This document shows, in pieces, positions 35,345 through 43,851 of a stretch of 64,000 nucleotides of DNA (its first letter is position 1; the number at the start of each line of letters is the position of its first letter). Made by a program: the position numbers and the translations under genes. The notes below the pieces were generated by a model that saw only the letters and a list, made by a program, of their open reading frames with translations, was not told the DNA's origin and did no database searches. Source of the DNA: Rubrivivax sp. (GTDB taxonomy: Bacteria > Pseudomonadota > Gammaproteobacteria > Burkholderiales > Burkholderiaceae_C); the NCBI GenBank assembly GCA_019635315.1, contig JAHBZT010000005.1, positions 186,001 through 250,000 of the forward strand. The letters are read 5' to 3'.

Positions 35345-37276
35345 ATGCCGGGCGAGATCATCTGCATCCGTCGCCTGACTCGCTCTGATCTCGGCTGGTT
35401 CGCCGCGCACCGCGGTATGGCGGCGAGCAAGCAGCGCGCCGTCAACATCAACGCCGATATCGCGCAGCAGTTGGTAAGCCGGGAAGCCTGGAGCGCCGGC
35501 GGGCTGGATGTCCAGTGCCACTGCATCTGGCCCGGGGCGGAGCACGAGCAGACGCGAAGCCTCTGGAAAGTCGGCAAGAACTGGCGCTTCGGCGGACCCA
35601 AGCTTGAAGGGGCCGCATTCGAGCGCGTGAAAGAGGGCGACTTCTTCGTGCTGCGTTCTGCTGCGGCCAACGACGGCAGCAGCGGAGTGACGGTGACGTT
35701 CGTCGCCGCGGCGACCGAACCGGATCGGCATGCGCGGATGGAGACGCAGTGGGGCAGGAGGCTGGTGGCGAACATGCTGGCGGTAGGCTCAGACAGCGTC
35801 GATTTCGGGGATCTGGCGGCGACGCATTTCCCGTCCGCCGCGGCTGCACCCGTTGCCGCGCCGCCAATACCTGCAGCTGCGCGGCTGGCCCGCGCGCCGG
35901 CAGTGAAGAAGCCGTTCGCACCGATGCCGCGCGACGGTGACGAAGCGGCGCCGCGGACGTGGACGATGCATGAGCGCATTCGGTCGCCGCACATCATGTC
36001 GCAGATGCTGAAGGTGTCAGGCGACCTGTCGGCAAACGCTCATCTGGAGTTCATGCAGGTGCTCGAGGCGCTGGCTGGTGACCTGCGCCGCGCCCTAATC
36101 GCGGCGGGAATGATCCGCACGGTCGAACGGAATCACCGTGATCTGTGGGGCAAGGTACGCGGACAACGAATCGCGTTCGTCGATGGCGGAATGGCGAACC
36201 TGAGCATGCTCGGCGCCGCGCCCGTGGCTGCCCGTGTAGGCGGCTATATCGTTCGGCCGGGCGTTATGGGCGATGACCGCGAGCAGTTCATCATGGTCAA
36301 GCATCTGATCGATGAGCTGTACACGCCGGCCCCTGGCAACGGCATCTATGCCGGCATGTTCCCTGACCCGGGCGCGCTCCGCGACGCCGCGCGCATCAGC
36401 GTCGAGGCGGCAGGCGGCGTGAAGATCGTCATGCAGGAAGCTGACGTGCAGTACCTGTTCTTGCACGGGGCGCTCGTTAACCCGGTGTCACGATACACCG
36501 ACCTCATGGACGGCGGTCAGGCTGTGGCCACGTTTCCCGACTTTTCGGTAAAGGCGCTGGAAGTACTGTTGCCCGAAGGCGAACGCGGACGGCAGGGCCG
36601 CGACGCCAACTTCGTGCGCGTGTATCTCCGCCAGCTAGAACTACTGCGCGATAGCAGGGCGTTCGTCTGCGGCGTCGTCGAGCGCGAAAGCCAAGCAACC
36701 TCGGTTTACAAGCGGCTGCTCGAAATCGCGATCACGCATCCCGACGTGCCGGCGCAACTCTCAAAAGCGCCTGACGATTGGGCGGCATGGTTCGGGCACA
36801 CCGCTGAATTGTTCAGGATCACCGACGCCCTGCTGTTCCGTTGTGTGCTGCAGCCCGGGGAGTACCTCGCGCCCGTCGACATCGATCGCAACGAGGTACA
36901 GCGCGCCCCCCAGGCGTGGATGCAGGACATCCAGCGTTATCCGATGCCCTGGGTGTCGTACCTGCTGCCCACGGAATGGGGACAGCCCGTGCGCGTGGAG
37001 ATTTTCGAGCGCGACCGGGCGCGGTTCGACACCCTGGCCCGTCTTGTCATGCACTGTGCGTGGTTGTTGCCGCGCTACGCGTTCCCGGTCGGTCTCGACA
37101 TCGTCGACAAGTACGCCAAGGTCCCAAACTGGATGACGCGACCGGTCAACACGAATACTGCCGTCCAGGCGCTGCGCCGCGCCCTCGATACCGGCGACAC
37201 CGCCACGTTCGACGCTATGCGCCGGATGCTGTGCGGCTCGACGCGCGACTGGCTTTTCCGGCCGAAACTGTTCTGA
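35345..37276 (+). CDS. NurA-domain nuclease with unknown N-terminal region
   Basis: The 643-residue protein begins four bases after the methyltransferase stop. Its C-terminal part (about 270-640) looks like a NurA nuclease: GQRIAFVDGGMANL with the first metal-binding Asp280, an internal YTDLMDGGQ, VVERESQATSVYKRLLE and VGLDIVDKYAKVP. NurA works with the HerA ATPase, whose gene follows. The first 160 residues (RRLTRSDLGWFAAHRG, KQRAVNINADIAQQL, DFFVLR) form a separate domain that I do not recognise; an alanine/proline linker (about 160-200) joins the two. This layout is unlike archaeal NurA and suggests an added sensing or DNA-recognition module. Confidence 0.8.
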   Translation: MPGEIICIRRLTRSDLGWFAAHRGMAASKQRAVNINADIAQQLVSREAWSAGGLDVQCHCIWPGAEHEQTRSLWKVGKNWRFGGPKLEGAAFERVKEGDFFVLRSAAANDGSSGVTVTFVAAATEPDRHARMETQWGRRLVANMLAVGSDSVDFGDLAATHFPSAAAAPVAAPPIPAAARLARAPAVKKPFAPMPRDGDEAAPRTWTMHERIRSPHIMSQMLKVSGDLSANAHLEFMQVLEALAGDLRRALIAAGMIRTVERNHRDLWGKVRGQRIAFVDGGMANLSMLGAAPVAARVGGYIVRPGVMGDDREQFIMVKHLIDELYTPAPGNGIYAGMFPDPGALRDAARISVEAAGGVKIVMQEADVQYLFLHGALVNPVSRYTDLMDGGQAVATFPDFSVKALEVLLPEGERGRQGRDANFVRVYLRQLELLRDSRAFVCGVVERESQATSVYKRLLEIAITHPDVPAQLSKAPDDWAAWFGHTAELFRITDALLFRCVLQPGEYLAPVDIDRNEVQRAPQAWMQDIQRYPMPWVSYLLPTEWGQPVRVEIFERDRARFDTLARLVMHCAWLLPRYAFPVGLDIVDKYAKVPNWMTRPVNTNTAVQALRRALDTGDTATFDAMRRMLCGSTRDWLFRPKLF

Positions 37277-37293
37277 GAACGGGAGATAGAAGA

Positions 37294-39093
37294 ATGAACA
37301 AGACCGTGAAAGCCGGCAAAGTGGCACTGAAACCGGAGGACAGCGACGGCGAGGCGTGGCGCCACGTCGGCACTGTGGTCGGCAATACCGGCATCACCGA
37401 ATACACGTTCATCCTTCAGCAGTACCAAGCCAAGCTGGGCGACATCGTTGCCGTTCGCATGGAGGTACCGGGCAGCGACGGCCGCCGCGAAATTTATGTG
37501 TGGGCGCGCATCACGGACATCAGCCGCTTCAACCCGTTCTTCCCTTACGAAGCCGCCCAGGAGATCGCCGGCGAAGGGATATCGCTCGAAGACACGGTAT
37601 TGTCGGGCACGCGCGACCAGTTGGAGGCGAAGGCCCTGATCCTCGGCACCACGGCCGGCGAGGATGTGAGCCGGCTCCTACCCCTGACATACCCGGTCAA
37701 GCCGGCGACGCGCGTGTACTACCCGCCGGCTGAGGCAGTCCGTCAGCTGCTCGTCGGGGGACGGGAAGGGGAACAACAGATTCAGGTCGGCGCGCTGGTC
37801 GCGCGCCAGGATGTCGGCGTCACGATGTCGGCACCGAAGCTGGTCGCGCGCCACATGGCGATCCTCGCCATGACGGGCGGCGGCAAGACCGTGGCGGCGC
37901 GCCGCATGATCCGCGAGCTGATCGGGCACGGGTACCCGCTGCTGATCATCGATCCGCACGGCGACTACATCGGCCTGTGGAAGTGTCGCGAACTGCTGGC
38001 CGAAGAAGCCCCCGGCGCCGAAGTCAGGCTCTTCTTTCCGGAGCTGCTGGTGCAGCGCGACGGCGAGGACCTAATCACCAAGCTGGTCGGGCAGATGACC
38101 AGCGGCATGACGGAGCCGCAGTCCGAGTACCTGCGCGGCCTGTACGAGCGCCGGGCGGCAACTGACGGCACGAGTGCGCTGGACTATATCGGCACCCTAG
38201 TGCGCGAGATCAACAGCGATCTCGCGGGGACCACTCCCCCGCGCGGTGCGCCTGGGAACTGGCGGCCGACCGTTCTTGCCGTATCCAGAGGGCTGCGCAT
38301 CGTCAGGGACCGCCTGGAGCGGATGAAGCGGACCAGCGAACAGATGCGCGCGAGCCCTAAGCTGCGCACGCTCGGGTTCCAGCCGCTGCCAAACCCTTTC
38401 GGCCGGCCCGAGGACATCATCCGGCCAAAGCAGGTGTCGATCCTCTACCTCGGCGGCTACGACCACATCACGCAATGCTCGATTGCCGCGATCACCCTGG
38501 AGACATTGTTCGAGCGCCGCGCCGACCTGCGCGGTCGCATCCCGCCGTTCATGACGGTGCTCGAAGAGGCACACACGTTCATTCCTTCCGCCCGCGAAGG
38601 CACTGAAGATGCCGTATCGCTGCCCGTGGTCCGGCGGATGATCACCGAAGGCCGCAAGTTCGGCACCGGCCTGATCCTGATTTCACAGCGGCCGAGCCGG
38701 CTCGACGAGACGATCGTCTCGCAGTGCAACTCGTTCCTGATCCTGCGTTTGGTCAATCCGCGCGACCAGACCTTCGTGCGCTCGATCATGGAGAACCTGA
38801 CCGAGTCAGACTCCAAGATGATCCCGGGCTTCGGCCCCGGCCAGGGCATCCTCAGCGGACAGGTCGTGCGGTTCCCGCTGCCGGTGCAGGTGCAGATGGA
38901 CGCGGACCTGCTGAATTCGGAGATCGGCGACGAGGACTTCTTCGATCAGGTGGACGCGTGGCGCCCGGACGCCGCGGCGCCGGCCCGCGCTGAGAGCCAG
39001 AAGGCCGTGGACAAGATTGACGCCATTGCGAAGAAGCGCGCTGCGAGCGGTGCGGCCACCAAAAGCGGTACGAAGAGACGGAAGGGGCGGTAG
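37294..39093 (+). CDS. herA: HerA-type hexameric ATPase/DNA translocase
   Basis: The 599-residue protein has an N-terminal HAS barrel (EYTFILQQYQAKLGDIVAV), the Walker A AMTGGGKTVAARR with Lys198, IIDPHGDYIGLW, Walker B in MTVLEEAHTF (Glu424-Glu425), the RMITEGRKFGTGLILISQRPSRLDETIVSQCNSFLILRLVNPRDQ segment characteristic of HerA/FtsK-like translocases, and a lysine-rich C-terminal tail. It would pump DNA into or past the NurA nuclease. GGGAGA precedes the ATG. HerA with NurA or other nucleases is a recurring theme in bacterial defence. Confidence 0.95.
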   Translation: MNKTVKAGKVALKPEDSDGEAWRHVGTVVGNTGITEYTFILQQYQAKLGDIVAVRMEVPGSDGRREIYVWARITDISRFNPFFPYEAAQEIAGEGISLEDTVLSGTRDQLEAKALILGTTAGEDVSRLLPLTYPVKPATRVYYPPAEAVRQLLVGGREGEQQIQVGALVARQDVGVTMSAPKLVARHMAILAMTGGGKTVAARRMIRELIGHGYPLLIIDPHGDYIGLWKCRELLAEEAPGAEVRLFFPELLVQRDGEDLITKLVGQMTSGMTEPQSEYLRGLYERRAATDGTSALDYIGTLVREINSDLAGTTPPRGAPGNWRPTVLAVSRGLRIVRDRLERMKRTSEQMRASPKLRTLGFQPLPNPFGRPEDIIRPKQVSILYLGGYDHITQCSIAAITLETLFERRADLRGRIPPFMTVLEEAHTFIPSAREGTEDAVSLPVVRRMITEGRKFGTGLILISQRPSRLDETIVSQCNSFLILRLVNPRDQTFVRSIMENLTESDSKMIPGFGPGQGILSGQVVRFPLPVQVQMDADLLNSEIGDEDFFDQVDAWRPDAAAPARAESQKAVDKIDAIAKKRAASGAATKSGTKRRKGR

Positions 39094-39102
39094 CGGCAAG
39101 CG

Positions 39103-39588
39103 ATGTGTGATGTGCTGACGCCGGAACAGCGACGGCTCAACATGAGCCGCGTGCGCAGAAGCGACACGAAGCCCGAGATGCTGATCCGGCGCGGTTTGCA
39201 CGCGAGCGGGTTGCGCTACAGGCTGCACGATAGAAGACTGCCTGGCCGGCCCGACCTCGTGTTCCCGAAGTACCGCGCCGTCGTGTTCGTCCACGGCTGC
39301 TTCTGGCATGCGCACGGTTGTGCACTTTCAAAGCTGCCGGCGACGCGTCGGGAGTTCTGGCAGAAGAAACTGACCGACAACGCGGCCCGGGACCGCAGGG
39401 CGATTGCCGCCCTTCATGCTGACGGCTGGCGCGTTCTGGTCGTCTGGGAATGCGCTCTGCGCGGGCCTGGACGGACAATTAAGGATGACGCTCTTTCAGC
39501 GGTTGCCTCTGGCATCCGCTCTGGGACGCGAAGCCTGTTGGAGTTCAAGGGCAGCGGCGAAAAGAGAACCATGACAGAGGAAGAGTAG
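39103..39588 (+). CDS. vsr: Very-short-patch repair endonuclease
   Basis: Vsr (161 aa) nicks DNA 5' of T in T:G mismatches that arise from deamination of 5-methylcytosine. The family pattern is complete: LTPEQRRLNMSRVRRSDTKPEMLIRRGL, GRPDLVFP with catalytic Asp51, FVHGCFWHAHGC with His64 and His69, and VLVVWECALRG. It is the usual partner of an m5C methyltransferase and here ends the operon, 9 bases after herA. Presence of Vsr supports that the methyltransferase is active in vivo. Confidence 0.95.
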   Translation: MCDVLTPEQRRLNMSRVRRSDTKPEMLIRRGLHASGLRYRLHDRRLPGRPDLVFPKYRAVVFVHGCFWHAHGCALSKLPATRREFWQKKLTDNAARDRRAIAALHADGWRVLVVWECALRGPGRTIKDDALSAVASGIRSGTRSLLEFKGSGEKRTMTEEE

Positions 39589-39629
39589 ATGATGACTTCA
39601 CAGGCCGTCGCCGTTGCCGTCGCCTGTAC

Positions 39630-39654
39630 GCTACGGCGGATAGACCGCCGTAGC
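39630..39654. terminator. Hairpin behind the defence operon
   Basis: GCTACGGCGG / CCGCCGTAGC forms a perfect 10-base stem with a 5-base loop, 42 bases after vsr. A clean T-run is missing, so it may be a weak terminator or an RNA-stabilising hairpin. It lies between the vsr stop and the rng end. Confidence 0.5.
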
Positions 39655-39789
39655 TGCGATCCCTTCTACCAAACTCTGGTGGGATCGGTCGGGACTTCAT
39701 GCGCCCTGAAGAGCAGCTACTACCCGAAGACGACCGGGAACCCGGCGATCTCGAGTGGCAATTGACGCGGGGTGAGACCCCGTGAACGC

Positions 39790-41325
39790 CTACATCAGCA
39801 CGATGTCGTACTGCTCCGGACTCATCCCAGGCTCCGCACTCAGGCTGATGGGCTTGCCGATGAATTCCGACAGCCCCGCCAGGTGCTGGCTCTCCTCGTC
39901 CAGCAGCATCTCCACCACCGACGCGCTGGCGACGACGCGGAATTCGCGCGGGTTGAACTGGCGCGCCTCGCGCAGGATCTCGCGCAGGATGTCGTAGCAC
40001 ACGCTGCGCGCGGTCTTGATCTGGCCGCGGCCCTGGCAGGTGGGGCAGGGTTCGCACAGCATGTGCGCCAGGCTCTCGCGCGTGCGCTTGCGCGTCATCT
40101 CCACCAGCCCCAGCTGCGTGAAGCCGCTGACCGTGGTGCGCACGCGGTCGCGCGCCAGCTGCTTGCGCAGTTCGGCCAGCACGGCCTGCTGGTGGTCCTC
40201 GCGCAGCATGTCGATGAAGTCGGCGATGATGATGCCGCCCAGGTTGCGCAGCCGCAGCTGGCGCGCGATGGCGCCCGCCGCCTCGAGGTTGGTCTTGAAG
40301 ATCGTGTCCTCGAAGTTGCGCGCCCCCACGTAGCCGCCGGTGTTGACGTCGATGGTCGTCAGCGCCTCGGTCTGGTCGACGATCAGGTAGCCGCCGCTCT
40401 TCAGGTCCACGCGGCGCGCCAGCGCGCGCTGGATCTCGTCCTCGATGCCGAACAGGTCGAAGATCGGCCGCTCGCCGCGGTACAGCTCCAGCTTGTCCAC
40501 CGCGCGCGGCATGTAGGTGCGGCCGAACGCCTGCAGCTGCTCGTACTGCAGCCGGCTGTCGATGCGTATGCCCTGCGTGGCCTCGCCGGCCAGGTCGCGC
40601 AGCACGCGCTCGGCCAGGCTCAGGTCCTGGTGCAGCAGCGTGCCCGGCGGCTGCGTCTGCGCACGCTGGCGGATCAGCGCCCAGGCGCGGCGCAGGTAGG
40701 CGATGTCCTCGGCCAGCTCGGCGTCGGTGGCCTCCTCGGCATTCGTGCGCAGGATGAAGCCGCCGCGCTCGGGCGCCTTGCCGTCGCTGCCGTTGCGCGC
40801 CTCGGCCTCGGCGGTGAGCGCCACCATGCGCGCGCGCAGCTGCTCGCGCAGCTCGGGGCTGCCGATCTTCTGGCTGATGCCGATGTGCTGGTCGTGCGGC
40901 AGGAAGACCAGCAGCCGCCCGGCGATGCTGACCTGCGTGGACAGCCGCGCGCCCTTGCTGCCGATGGCGTCCTTGATGACCTGCACGGTGAGCGTCTGGC
41001 CCTCGAAGACCTGGCGCTCGATGGGCACCGGGGGCGCGTCGGCGCGGCCCTCGCCGCGCTCGGCGCGGTCGCTGCGGCCGCCGCCGTTGCCGCCGTGGCC
41101 GTGCAGGTCGGCCACGTGCAGGAAGGCGGCGCGCTCCAGGCCGATGTCGACGAAGGCGCTCTGCATGCCGGGCAGCACGCGCACGACCTTGCCCAGGTAG
41201 ACGTTGCCGACGAGGCCGCGCTCCAGCGTGCGCTCCACGTGCAGTTCCTGCACCGCGCCGTTCTCGACCACGGCGACACGCGTCTCCTGTGGCGCCCAGT
41301 TGATGAGGATGTCCTGTCCGGCCAT
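39790..41325 (-). CDS. rng: Ribonuclease G
   Basis: RNase G (511 aa) trims the 5' end of 16S rRNA and degrades mRNA. It starts with MAGQDILINWAPQETRVAVVENGAVQELHVER, the S1-domain region (GNVYLGKVVRVLPGMQSAFVDIGLERAAFLH), then the catalytic part with VDQTEALTTIDVNTGGYVG and the zinc-link CEPCPTCQGRG. A glycine- and arginine-rich loop (about residues 75-100) is a local insertion. It is the last gene of the block beginning upstream at purD or yebC. The island sits directly behind its stop codon. Confidence 0.96.
   Translation of the reverse strand: MAGQDILINWAPQETRVAVVENGAVQELHVERTLERGLVGNVYLGKVVRVLPGMQSAFVDIGLERAAFLHVADLHGHGGNGGGRSDRAERGEGRADAPPVPIERQVFEGQTLTVQVIKDAIGSKGARLSTQVSIAGRLLVFLPHDQHIGISQKIGSPELREQLRARMVALTAEAEARNGSDGKAPERGGFILRTNAEEATDAELAEDIAYLRRAWALIRQRAQTQPPGTLLHQDLSLAERVLRDLAGEATQGIRIDSRLQYEQLQAFGRTYMPRAVDKLELYRGERPIFDLFGIEDEIQRALARRVDLKSGGYLIVDQTEALTTIDVNTGGYVGARNFEDTIFKTNLEAAGAIARQLRLRNLGGIIIADFIDMLREDHQQAVLAELRKQLARDRVRTTVSGFTQLGLVEMTRKRTRESLAHMLCEPCPTCQGRGQIKTARSVCYDILREILREARQFNPREFRVVASASVVEMLLDEESQHLAGLSEFIGKPISLSAEPGMSPEQYDIVLM
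39791..39808 (-). repeat. Right boundary repeat of the island (rng 3' end)
   Basis: The last codons of rng, matching 32266-32283 at 17 of 18 positions and in the same orientation. Together they bracket 7.5 kb of foreign genes. Confidence 0.75.
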
Positions 41326-41342
41326 GGCGGGTGCGGGTCTCC

Positions 41343-41978
41343 CTACAGCTCCAGGCGGACGCGGGCTTGCGACAGCAACTTCGTCGTCTCGTACAGGGGC
41401 AGACCCATGATACCGGTGTAGCTGCCCTCGATGGCCTCGATCCAGGCCGCGATGCGCCCCTGCACCGCATAGGCGCCGGCCTTGCCGAAGGGCTCGCCGC
41501 TGGCGATGTAGCGCGCGATCGTCGTCTCCGACAGCGCGGCGAAGCGCACGCGCGAGACGCTCACCCGCAGCGGCGACTCGCGCCCGGCGCTGATGGCCAC
41601 CGCGGTCAGCACGCGGTGCGTGCGGCCGGACAGCGCACGCAGGATCTCGGCCGCCTCGGCGGCGTCGCGCGGCTTGCCCAGGATGCGCCGGCCCAGCGCC
41701 ACCGTGGTGTCGGCCACCAGGATGGGCGCCGGCGGCAGGCCGCGCTGCGCGAGCCGCCTGCGCGCCGCCAGCAGCTTGGCCAGCGTGACGCGGCGCACGT
41801 AGGCGTCGGGCAGCTCGTGCGGGCGCTCCTCCTCCAGCCGCTCGGCATTCTCGCGCGCGGCCGGCAGCAGCGGGCGGTGCTCCACGCCCAGCTGGTCCAG
41901 CAGCTGGGCGCGGCGCGGGCTCTGCGAGGCCAGGTAGACGAAGCGGTGCGGCAGCGGCGCGGCATGGGGGGGCGGCAT
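41343..41978 (-). CDS. maf: Maf family nucleotide pyrophosphatase
   Basis: The 211-residue product hydrolyses non-canonical or modified nucleoside triphosphates (dTTP/UTP pyrophosphatase type). The signature YLASQSPRRAQLLDQLG is at the N terminus, followed by ADTTVALGRRILGKPRDAAEA and YIASGEPFGKAGAYAVQGRIAAWIEAIEGSYTGIMGLPLYET. It lies between rlmH and rng, a conserved neighbourhood. The ATG at 41976-41978 gives a short proline-rich lead before the motif. Confidence 0.94.
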   Translation of the reverse strand: MPPPHAAPLPHRFVYLASQSPRRAQLLDQLGVEHRPLLPAARENAERLEEERPHELPDAYVRRVTLAKLLAARRRLAQRGLPPAPILVADTTVALGRRILGKPRDAAEAAEILRALSGRTHRVLTAVAISAGRESPLRVSVSRVRFAALSETTIARYIASGEPFGKAGAYAVQGRIAAWIEAIEGSYTGIMGLPLYETTKLLSQARVRLEL

Positions 41979-42037
41979 GCGGCGATCGTATGCGCAGCGC
42001 CGGGGCGGACGGCAGCCGCCACGCGCCACCGCGGCCC

Positions 42038-42508
42038 TCACTCGCGGTGGTAGGGGTGGCCGCTGGCCAGCGTCCAGGCGCGGTACAGCGCCTCGGCCAG
42101 CAGCACGCGCGCCAGCGCATGCGGCAGCGTCAGGTCCGACAGGCGCAGCGTCTCGTCGGCACCGTCGCGCAGCGCCGGGTCCAGCCCGTCGGGGCCGCCG
42201 ATCAGCAGCGCCACGTCGCGACCCTCGCCGCGCCAGGCCAGCAGGCGCTGCGCCAGCGTGGCGGTGGTGAACCGCGTGCCGCGTTCGTCCAGCACGACAC
42301 GGCGTGCACCCTTGGGCACCGCGGCCGCCAGGCGTGTCGCCTCGGCGGCCATGCATTGCGCGGCCGTGCGGCCGCCGCTGCGCGGCTCGGCCTTCACGGC
42401 CTTGAGCTCCAGCCGCATCTCGGGCGGAAAGCGCTTCGCGAAGTCGTCCCAGGCGGCGTCGGCCCAGGCCGGCTGGCGCTGGCCGACGGCCACGATCAGC
42501 AGCTTCAT
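42038..42508 (-). CDS. rlmH: 23S rRNA (pseudouridine-1915-N3)-methyltransferase
   Basis: RlmH (156 aa) is a SPOUT-fold methyltransferase acting on 70S ribosomes. It has LLIVAVGQ at the start, [31 protein letters not shown] in the knot and [29 protein letters not shown] at the C terminus, all hallmarks of the family. The rsfS-rlmH pair is conserved. Confidence 0.97.
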   Translation of the reverse strand: MKLLIVAVGQRQPAWADAAWDDFAKRFPPEMRLELKAVKAEPRSGGRTAAQCMAAEATRLAAAVPKGARRVVLDERGTRFTTATLAQRLLAWRGEGRDVALLIGGPDGLDPALRDGADETLRLSDLTLPHALARVLLAEALYRAWTLASGHPYHRE

Positions 42509-42539
42509 CGCCGCGGGGCCTGGCGCGCAGGCGCCGGCC

Positions 42540-43196
42540 TCAGGCGTTGCGCCGGGCGCGCGCGGGCCCGGCAGCGGCCTTCGTGGAGTTCGAAGCCCTC
42601 GAGGCCTTCGCGGCCGGGCGCTTCGCGGTCACCTTCTTGGCGGCCACCGTTGTCGCGGGGACCTTCTTCGCCTTGACCGTCTGCGCGACGCCCTTCTTCG
42701 CCGCGACCTTCTTCGCGACGCCTTTCTTCGCCGCGACCTGCCTCGCGGCGGGCGCCGGCGCAGCGGCCTTGCCGGCCGCCACCTTCTTCGCCGCCGCCCT
42801 GGGCGCGGCCGCAGCCGCCGGCTCGCTGGCCTTCGGCAACCCGGGCGCCGCGGCACCGACCTTCATGCGCACCGGCTTGCCGCCCCAGATCTCCTCCAGG
42901 TGGTAGTAGTCGCGGATGGCCGGCTGCATGATGTGCGCCACGGCGGCGCCGCAGTCGACGATGATCCACTCGCCGTTGTCCTCGCCCTCGGTGCTGAGCA
43001 CCGGCAGCCCCTTGGACTTGACGCTGTCGCGCACGCTGGCGGCCAGGGCCTTGGTCTGCCGGTTGCTGGTGCCCGAGGCGACGATCACGCGCTCGAACAT
43101 CGGCGACAGGTGCTCGGTGTTGTAGACCACGATGTCCTGGGCCTTGACGTCTTCCAGGCCATCGACGATGGCGCGCTGCAGCTTGCGGATGTCCAG
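42540..43196 (-). CDS. rsfS: Ribosomal silencing factor with basic tail
   Basis: RsfS binds ribosomal protein uL14 and blocks subunit joining. The core (about 1-118) carries [50 protein letters not shown] and [33 protein letters not shown]. The family usually starts Met-Asp-Ile-Arg-Lys-Leu; here that position is a CTG codon (43194-43196) with AAGGGAG six bases upstream, so a CTG start is proposed. The only upstream ATG in frame (43250) would overlap nadD by 41 bases. Residues about 125-218 are a lysine/alanine tail (KKVAAKK repeats) resembling histone H1, an unusual extension. Confidence 0.88.
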   Translation of the reverse strand: MDIRKLQRAIVDGLEDVKAQDIVVYNTEHLSPMFERVIVASGTSNRQTKALAASVRDSVKSKGLPVLSTEGEDNGEWIIVDCGAAVAHIMQPAIRDYYHLEEIWGGKPVRMKVGAAAPGLPKASEPAAAAAPRAAAKKVAAGKAAAPAPAARQVAAKKGVAKKVAAKKGVAQTVKAKKVPATTVAAKKVTAKRPAAKASRASNSTKAAAGPARARRNA

Positions 43197-43209
43197 TTGG
43201 GGCTCCCTT

Positions 43210-43851
43210 TCAGGTGGCGGGCACGGCCCGGTACAGGCCGTGGTTTTCAATATAGCGCGCCACTTCGGGCGGCACCAGTTTCGAGATGTCCTCGCCGGCG
43301 GCGATGCGCTCGCGGATCGCCGTGGCCGACACGTCCAGCATCGGCAGCGGCACCACCTGGTGCGCGAAGTCGCGCACCTCGGGCGCCGGCTCGCGCGCCG
43401 GCCCGGGGCGGTTGGCCACCGCCAGCGTCACGCGGCCGAGCAGTTCGCGCCAGTCGCGCCAGGTGTGCAGGCCGGCATACTGGTCCTGGCCGACGATCAG
43501 CACCCAGGTGCGGCCCGGCCACGCCGCCTGCAGTTCGCGCACGGTGTCCAGCGTGAAGCTGGGGCCGGGGCGCTCGATCTCGATGCGGTCGAGCACGAAG
43601 CGCGGCTCGTGCGCGATGGCCAGCCGCACCATCGCCTCGCGCTGCGCGGCCGGCGTGATGCGGCGGTCCTTCTGCCAGGGCTGGCCGGTGGGCACCCAGC
43701 GCACCTCGTCGAGTTCCAGCGCGTCCAGCGCGGCATGCGCCAGCGCGACATGCGCCACGTGCACCGGGTCGAAGGTGCCGCCGAACAGGCCGACGCGCCG
43801 CCCGGGGGCCAGGGGCGGCACGAGGGCCTGCGGCGGCGAGGCGTCGCTCAT
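43210..43851 (-). CDS. nadD: Nicotinate-nucleotide adenylyltransferase
   Basis: NadD (213 aa) makes deamido-NAD. It shows [23 protein letters not shown], the substrate loop [58 protein letters not shown] and the C-terminal [33 protein letters not shown] (ISATxIR motif). Its start overlaps the hemF stop by ATGA and rsfS follows after 13 bases. Confidence 0.97.
   Translation of the reverse strand: MSDASPPQALVPPLAPGRRVGLFGGTFDPVHVAHVALAHAALDALELDEVRWVPTGQPWQKDRRITPAAQREAMVRLAIAHEPRFVLDRIEIERPGPSFTLDTVRELQAAWPGRTWVLIVGQDQYAGLHTWRDWRELLGRVTLAVANRPGPAREPAPEVRDFAHQVVPLPMLDVSATAIRERIAAGEDISKLVPPEVARYIENHGLYRAVPAT

Noticed and set aside
39589-39765. 58-codon frame directly after vsr
   Set aside because: It starts with ATGATG at the vsr stop, but it has no ribosome site of its own beyond the vsr end, contains a perfect hairpin, and its translation resembles no family. 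Left out for lack of support.
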